11,351 bases of DNA from an uncultured Alcanivoracaceae bacterium (lineage in GTDB: Bacteria > Pseudomonadota > Gammaproteobacteria > Pseudomonadales > Alcanivoracaceae), in the NCBI GenBank assembly GCA_937943665.1, contig CALEAR010000041.1, positions 1 to 11,351 on the forward strand. The letters run 5' to 3'. A program made the translations under genes and the position numbers. The notes beneath the pieces are model-generated. The model saw only the letters and a list, made by a program, of their open reading frames with translations, was not told where the DNA came from and ran no database searches. Of the stretch, positions 9,701 to 11,351 are shown piece after piece. The stretch's first letter is position 1. Each line of letters begins with the position of its first letter.

Positions 9701-10024
9701 CAAAATACCGTGGCGCTCTAGATCAAGCGCACAGTTCAGTGCCGTTTGGCCACCCATGGTGGGCAATAGTGCATCGGGACGTTCTTTCTCAATAATCTTT
9801 GCCACCGTTTCCCAGGTGATGGGCTCCACATAAGTGGCATCCGCCATGGCAGGGTCTGTCATGATGGTGGCGGGGTTCGAGTTCACCAAAATCACTCGAT
9901 ACCCTTCTTCTTTTAGGGCTTTACAGGCTTGCGCGCCCGAGTAATCAAACTCACAGGCTTGGCCAATCACAATTGGACCAGCGCCGATAATTAAGATGCT
10001 TTGTATATCTGTTCTCTTAGGCAT
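6800..10024 (-). CDS. carB: Carbamoyl phosphate synthetase large (synthetase) subunit
   Basis: CarB makes carbamoyl phosphate from bicarbonate, two ATP and ammonia; the ammonia normally comes from glutamine hydrolysis in CarA through an internal tunnel. The 1074-residue product is close to E. coli (1073) throughout. The first ATP-grasp half includes [17 protein letters not shown] (from about residue 14), [12 protein letters not shown], the [14 protein letters not shown] segment and [18 protein letters not shown]. The second half includes [38 protein letters not shown] and [11 protein letters not shown]. The C-terminal MGS-like allosteric domain keeps ATSGTA, VNKV.EGRPHI and NTTEGK, which form the UMP/IMP pocket in E. 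coli. I chose ATG at 10022-10024 because MPKRTDI is the family N-terminus; an in-frame TTG three codons upstream is less likely. GGTGG lies 10 bases upstream. It follows carA by 71 bases. Its conservation contrasts sharply with the degenerate CarA beside it. Confidence 0.97.
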   Translation of the reverse strand: MPKRTDIQSILIIGAGPIVIGQACEFDYSGAQACKALKEEGYRVILVNSNPATIMTDPAMADATYVEPITWETVAKIIEKERPDALLPTMGGQTALNCALDLERHGILEKYNVEMLGANADAIDKAEDRSRFDKAMKDIGLSCPRSAIAHSMEEAYEVLEEIGFPAIIRPSFTLGGSGGGIAYNREEFKEICERGLDLSPTKELLIDESLLGWKEYEMEVVRDKNDNCIIVCCIENLDPMGVHTGDSITVAPAQTITDKEYQIMRDASFAILREIGVEASGANVQFGQCPETGRLVVIEMNPRVSRSSALASKATGFPIAYVSAKLAVGYTLDEIPNHVVGGQFPAAFEAAIDYVITKIPRFNFEKFPAADPTLTTQMKAVGEVMAAGRNFQESLQKAMRALEIDKYGFEPEFDPAEGDLRQQVTEALAAPKPERLWVLADGFRAGMTVEELHALTKIDPWYLVQIEDIVREEERVAQAGFTALDKETLYNLKRKGFSDVRLAQLLGVQESAVREKRYELGVRPVYKHVDTCAGTFESPVAYMYSTYDGECEAEPTDKRKIMVLGGGPNRIGQGIEFDYCCVHAVLAMREDGYETIMVNCNPETVSTDYDVSDRLYFEPVTLEDVLEVGEKEKPEGVIVQYGGQTPLKLAQALQAAGVPIIGTNPDAIDEAEDRERFQQMVNKLGLKQPPNRTARSTEEGVRLAAEIGYPLVVRPSYVLGGRAMEIVFNEDELRSYMQNAVSVSNESPVLLDRFLDDAIEIDVDAICDGTDVVIGGIMEHIEQAGVHSGDSACSLPPYSLQGDALDVMREQTRAMALELGVVGLMNVQFAVKGDDVYVLEVNPRASRTVPYISKCIGHSLAKIAARVMAGVSLKEQGFTKEIVPKHFNVKEAVFPFAKFSNVDPILGPEMKSTGEVMGVGESFAEAFSKAALGAGERFPERGGTVFISVRDADKPTAVEVGQKLVDLGFTLIATSGTAKALDAAGVPVTRVNKVLEGRPHIVDKIKNGEVDMIVNTTEGKQAVRDSFTIRRSALQAKVYYNTTIAAALATCEALKIGDQTTVRSLQEVHELLTQ

Positions 10025-10065
10025 AGCGTGCAAACCACCGTTGTTGCGTCAGTGTAAATCATATT

Positions 10066-10081
10066 TGCCGGCGAACCGGCA
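10066..10081 (-). repeat. Inverted repeat (TTCG-loop hairpin) between carA and carB
   Basis: On the minus strand TGCCGG and CCGGCA form a perfect 6-bp stem around a TTCG loop, in the 71-base carA-carB gap and about 40 bases before the carB start. No T tract follows, so it is not an intrinsic terminator. It could shape relative carA/carB expression or message stability (inference). Confidence 0.6.
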
Positions 10082-10095
10082 CCGTGTGTGCAAAA

Positions 10096-11187
10096 TTAAG
10101 CGTTTAGCGCGGTAACAAAATCGCGTAGCAAGGTATCTGCCCCTGCAGATCCCACACTGCCCTTCGGCACCCCTTGGAACCCTTGTGCGGGCGCATTTTG
10201 CCATTGAATCCCCTGCACCGATTGATCGAATAAGGAGGTGTAAGTTACCGTAACTTGGCTTGGCAAGGTATCCGCCTTTAAGGTATAGCGGCTGCGCTGA
10301 TCCGTATGCACCACTTGGCCGTCTTCTTCAGCACGCACCGGATGAGAGGCGCCGTAAGTGGCGGCAATGGAAGCTTCTTGCGCCCCTTGTGCCACGGCTA
10401 GTAAACGCATGCCCAAGCCCACACCAAACACAGGCTTTTCTTGGGAAAGCACCCACTCTGCCAAAGGTAATGCTGGGCTTTCCTGCGCTGCGCCGGGGCC
10501 GTTCGAAAACACCACACCCTGATACTCAGCTAACTCCTCTGGGGTACTGGTGGCGGGCACCAAACTTACCTTGGCACCGGCTTCCACTAGCACACGTAAC
10601 AAGGTTCGTGTGGCGCCTAAATCCACCACTGCCACCTTAGGACCATTATCCTGGGCTTGGCTGAAACCTTGGCCCCAGTGCCAAATCCCTTCTTGCCAGT
10701 GCTGGGGGGCGTTAACACCTTCCCAAGAAGTGGCGCGAGCCACATTTTTGGCAGCAGCAATGGCAGCAGCTTCATCAATATGGCCTGCTTGTATACAGGC
10801 ACCCATAACACCCTTGGCACTAATTAAGCGAGTAATTTGGCGAGTATCTACCCCAGCAATGCCCACCACACCTGCTTGCTGTAGGTATTCCGGCAGGCTT
10901 TGCTCCGCCCGCCAGTTGCTCACAATAGGGGATAACTCACGCACCACCAAACCACGGGCCACCACAGCATCGGATTCCGCATCCTCCGCATTCACGCCCA
11001 CACTGCCCGCCATGGGGTAAGTTAACGTGAGAAACTGGCCTGCCAACGCAGGGTCTGTGAGTAATTCTTGATAACCGCTAGCTGCTGTACTTACCACTAG
11101 CTCTGCGGTTGCTTCACCTGATGCACCGATTGATACGCCATGAAAGACACTACCGTCTTCTAGCGCTAATAAGGCTGGAACCGTCAC
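10096..11187 (-). CDS. carA: CarA homologue (carbamoyl phosphate synthetase small subunit) lacking the glutaminase catalytic triad
   Basis: By position beside carB and by overall sequence this is the small, glutamine-amidotransferase subunit of carbamoyl phosphate synthetase. The GTG at 11185-11187 (GGAGGT 3 bases upstream) gives 363 residues, against 382 in E. coli, and aligns at the first residue. The N-terminal domain is recognisable (LLALEDGSVFHG, SGYQELLTDP, VDTRQITRLI). The C-terminal class I amidotransferase fold is too (VAVVDLGATRTLLR, FSNGPG, SLFDQSVQGI). The catalytic residues are gone: the nucleophile motif GICLGHQ is GVGLGMR (Cys to Gly257), and QGHPEASPGPHD is QGVPKGSVGSAGA (His to Val340, Glu to Lys342). 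The QNHGF glutamine loop is QRSRY, GPGDP is GPGAA, and TYPHIGN is TYPMAGS. It should not hydrolyse glutamine by the known mechanism. The frame is intact with no internal stop, so it is not an ordinary pseudogene. Function as scaffold or regulator of an ammonia-fed enzyme is inference. Confidence 0.9.
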   Translation of the reverse strand: MTVPALLALEDGSVFHGVSIGASGEATAELVVSTAASGYQELLTDPALAGQFLTLTYPMAGSVGVNAEDAESDAVVARGLVVRELSPIVSNWRAEQSLPEYLQQAGVVGIAGVDTRQITRLISAKGVMGACIQAGHIDEAAAIAAAKNVARATSWEGVNAPQHWQEGIWHWGQGFSQAQDNGPKVAVVDLGATRTLLRVLVEAGAKVSLVPATSTPEELAEYQGVVFSNGPGAAQESPALPLAEWVLSQEKPVFGVGLGMRLLAVAQGAQEASIAATYGASHPVRAEEDGQVVHTDQRSRYTLKADTLPSQVTVTYTSLFDQSVQGIQWQNAPAQGFQGVPKGSVGSAGADTLLRDFVTALNA

Positions 11188-11190
11188 GCC

Positions 11191-11196
11191 ACCTCC
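11191..11196 (-). promoter_or_regulatory. Ribosome binding site deciding the GTG start of carA
   Basis: Minus-strand GGAGGT is followed by 3 bases and the GTG at 11185-11187. Spacing is short but usable. This start places the protein N-terminus (MTVPALLALEDG) in register with the E. coli N-terminus, whereas starts at 11301 or 11307 would add about 40 residues with no family counterpart. Confidence 0.6.
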
Positions 11197-11220
11197 AGAA
11201 AAGTTTCTCGCCAAATCAAC

Positions 11221-11238
11221 AAAAGGGAGGGTTCTCCC
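11221..11238 (-). terminator. Terminator-like hairpin in the carA leader (possible attenuator)
   Basis: On the minus strand GGGAG and CTCCC pair around an AACC loop and are followed directly by TTTT, 33 bases before the carA GTG. The stem is short and the T run only four, so termination would be weak. An upstream GGGT could pair with the loop-side ACCC and compete with this stem, which is what an attenuator needs; regulation is inferred, not shown. Confidence 0.35.
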
Positions 11239-11271
11239 ACACCCAGTGGCATATAGAACGCCTTGGGGCTC

Positions 11272-11290
11272 GCTTTTAGGGCCTAAAAGC
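11272..11290 (-). repeat. 19-base inverted repeat in the carA leader
   Basis: GCTTTTAGG and CCTAAAAGC form perfect 9-base arms around a single central base. It lies about 85 bases before the carA GTG and just downstream of the intrinsic terminator. A near-perfect palindrome of this size is typical of a dimeric repressor or activator operator; it could also fold in RNA but has no T tract after it. Confidence 0.6.
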
Positions 11291-11305
11291 CGGTTTGCCA
11301 TATGC

Positions 11306-11334
11306 AAAAAAAGCGAGATGGAGCTCCATCTCGC
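11306..11334 (-). terminator. Intrinsic (Rho-independent) terminator upstream of carA
   Basis: On the minus strand GCGAGATGG and CCATCTCGC form a perfect 9-bp stem around AGCT (the whole 22 bases are palindromic), followed at once by seven T. This is a strong intrinsic terminator on the minus strand; the plus-strand side has no comparable T run. It most simply ends the gene upstream of carA, outside the window (dapB is the neighbour in pseudomonads). If a carAB promoter lies beyond base 11351, it would instead sit in the carAB leader. Confidence 0.85.
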
Positions 11335-11351
11335 CTTAGTTTCAGCGTGCT

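Noticed and set aside
10025..10033. In-frame TTG start of carB three codons upstream
   Set aside because: The family N-terminus is MPKRTDI, and an ATG encodes exactly that start.
1..11351. CRISPR arrays, insertion sequences, tRNA or rRNA genes, prophage or defence genes
   Set aside because: None seen; the window is essentially fully occupied by ten conserved housekeeping genes with short gaps.

Overview
The window is a compact block of bacterial housekeeping genes from a gammaproteobacterium. CarB, GreA, FtsH, RlmE, GlmM and FolP read as close relatives of their Escherichia coli and Pseudomonas counterparts. The order carA-carB-greA / yhbY / rlmE-ftsH-folP-glmM-tpiA-secG matches what I recall of the pseudomonad arrangement, where tpiA sits between glmM and secG. 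A Pseudomonadales/Cellvibrionales-type marine or soil bacterium is a reasonable guess, but the species cannot be named from this sequence. I see no mobile element, CRISPR array, tRNA or rRNA, and no gene-free stretch longer than about 120 bases.

Layout: ten genes, all on the minus strand except yhbY. Reading down the minus strand from the right edge there is an intrinsic terminator (11306-11334), a leader of about 120 bases with two further inverted repeats, then carA, carB and greA. The plus-strand gene yhbY converges on greA with only 3 bases between their stop codons. It is divergent from rlmE, which heads a second minus-strand run of rlmE, ftsH, folP, glmM, tpiA and secG. secG runs off the left edge. 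Spacing inside this second run is 11-37 bases, except for 87 bases between rlmE and ftsH.

How the genes work together: carAB makes carbamoyl phosphate for pyrimidines and arginine. GreA rescues backtracked RNA polymerase. YhbY and RlmE act on the 50S ribosomal subunit. FtsH degrades membrane and regulatory proteins, and SecG belongs to the SecYEG translocon. FolP, GlmM and TpiA are core enzymes of folate, cell-wall amino-sugar and triose metabolism.

Two things are not ordinary. First, the CarA homologue is full length and collinear with the family but has lost the whole Cys-His-Glu glutaminase triad (now Gly257, Val340, Lys342), together with the glutamine-binding loops and several family signatures, while its partner CarB looks fully canonical. 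It appears to be a pseudo-glutaminase in the normal carA position. That implies either an ammonia-fed carbamoyl phosphate synthetase or a second, active CarA elsewhere. Second, folP carries an apparent one-base deletion in a run of five G (minus strand) near its 3' end. This separates the enzyme from its conserved phosphate-binding C-terminal strand and may be a sequencing error, a real lesion or recoding.
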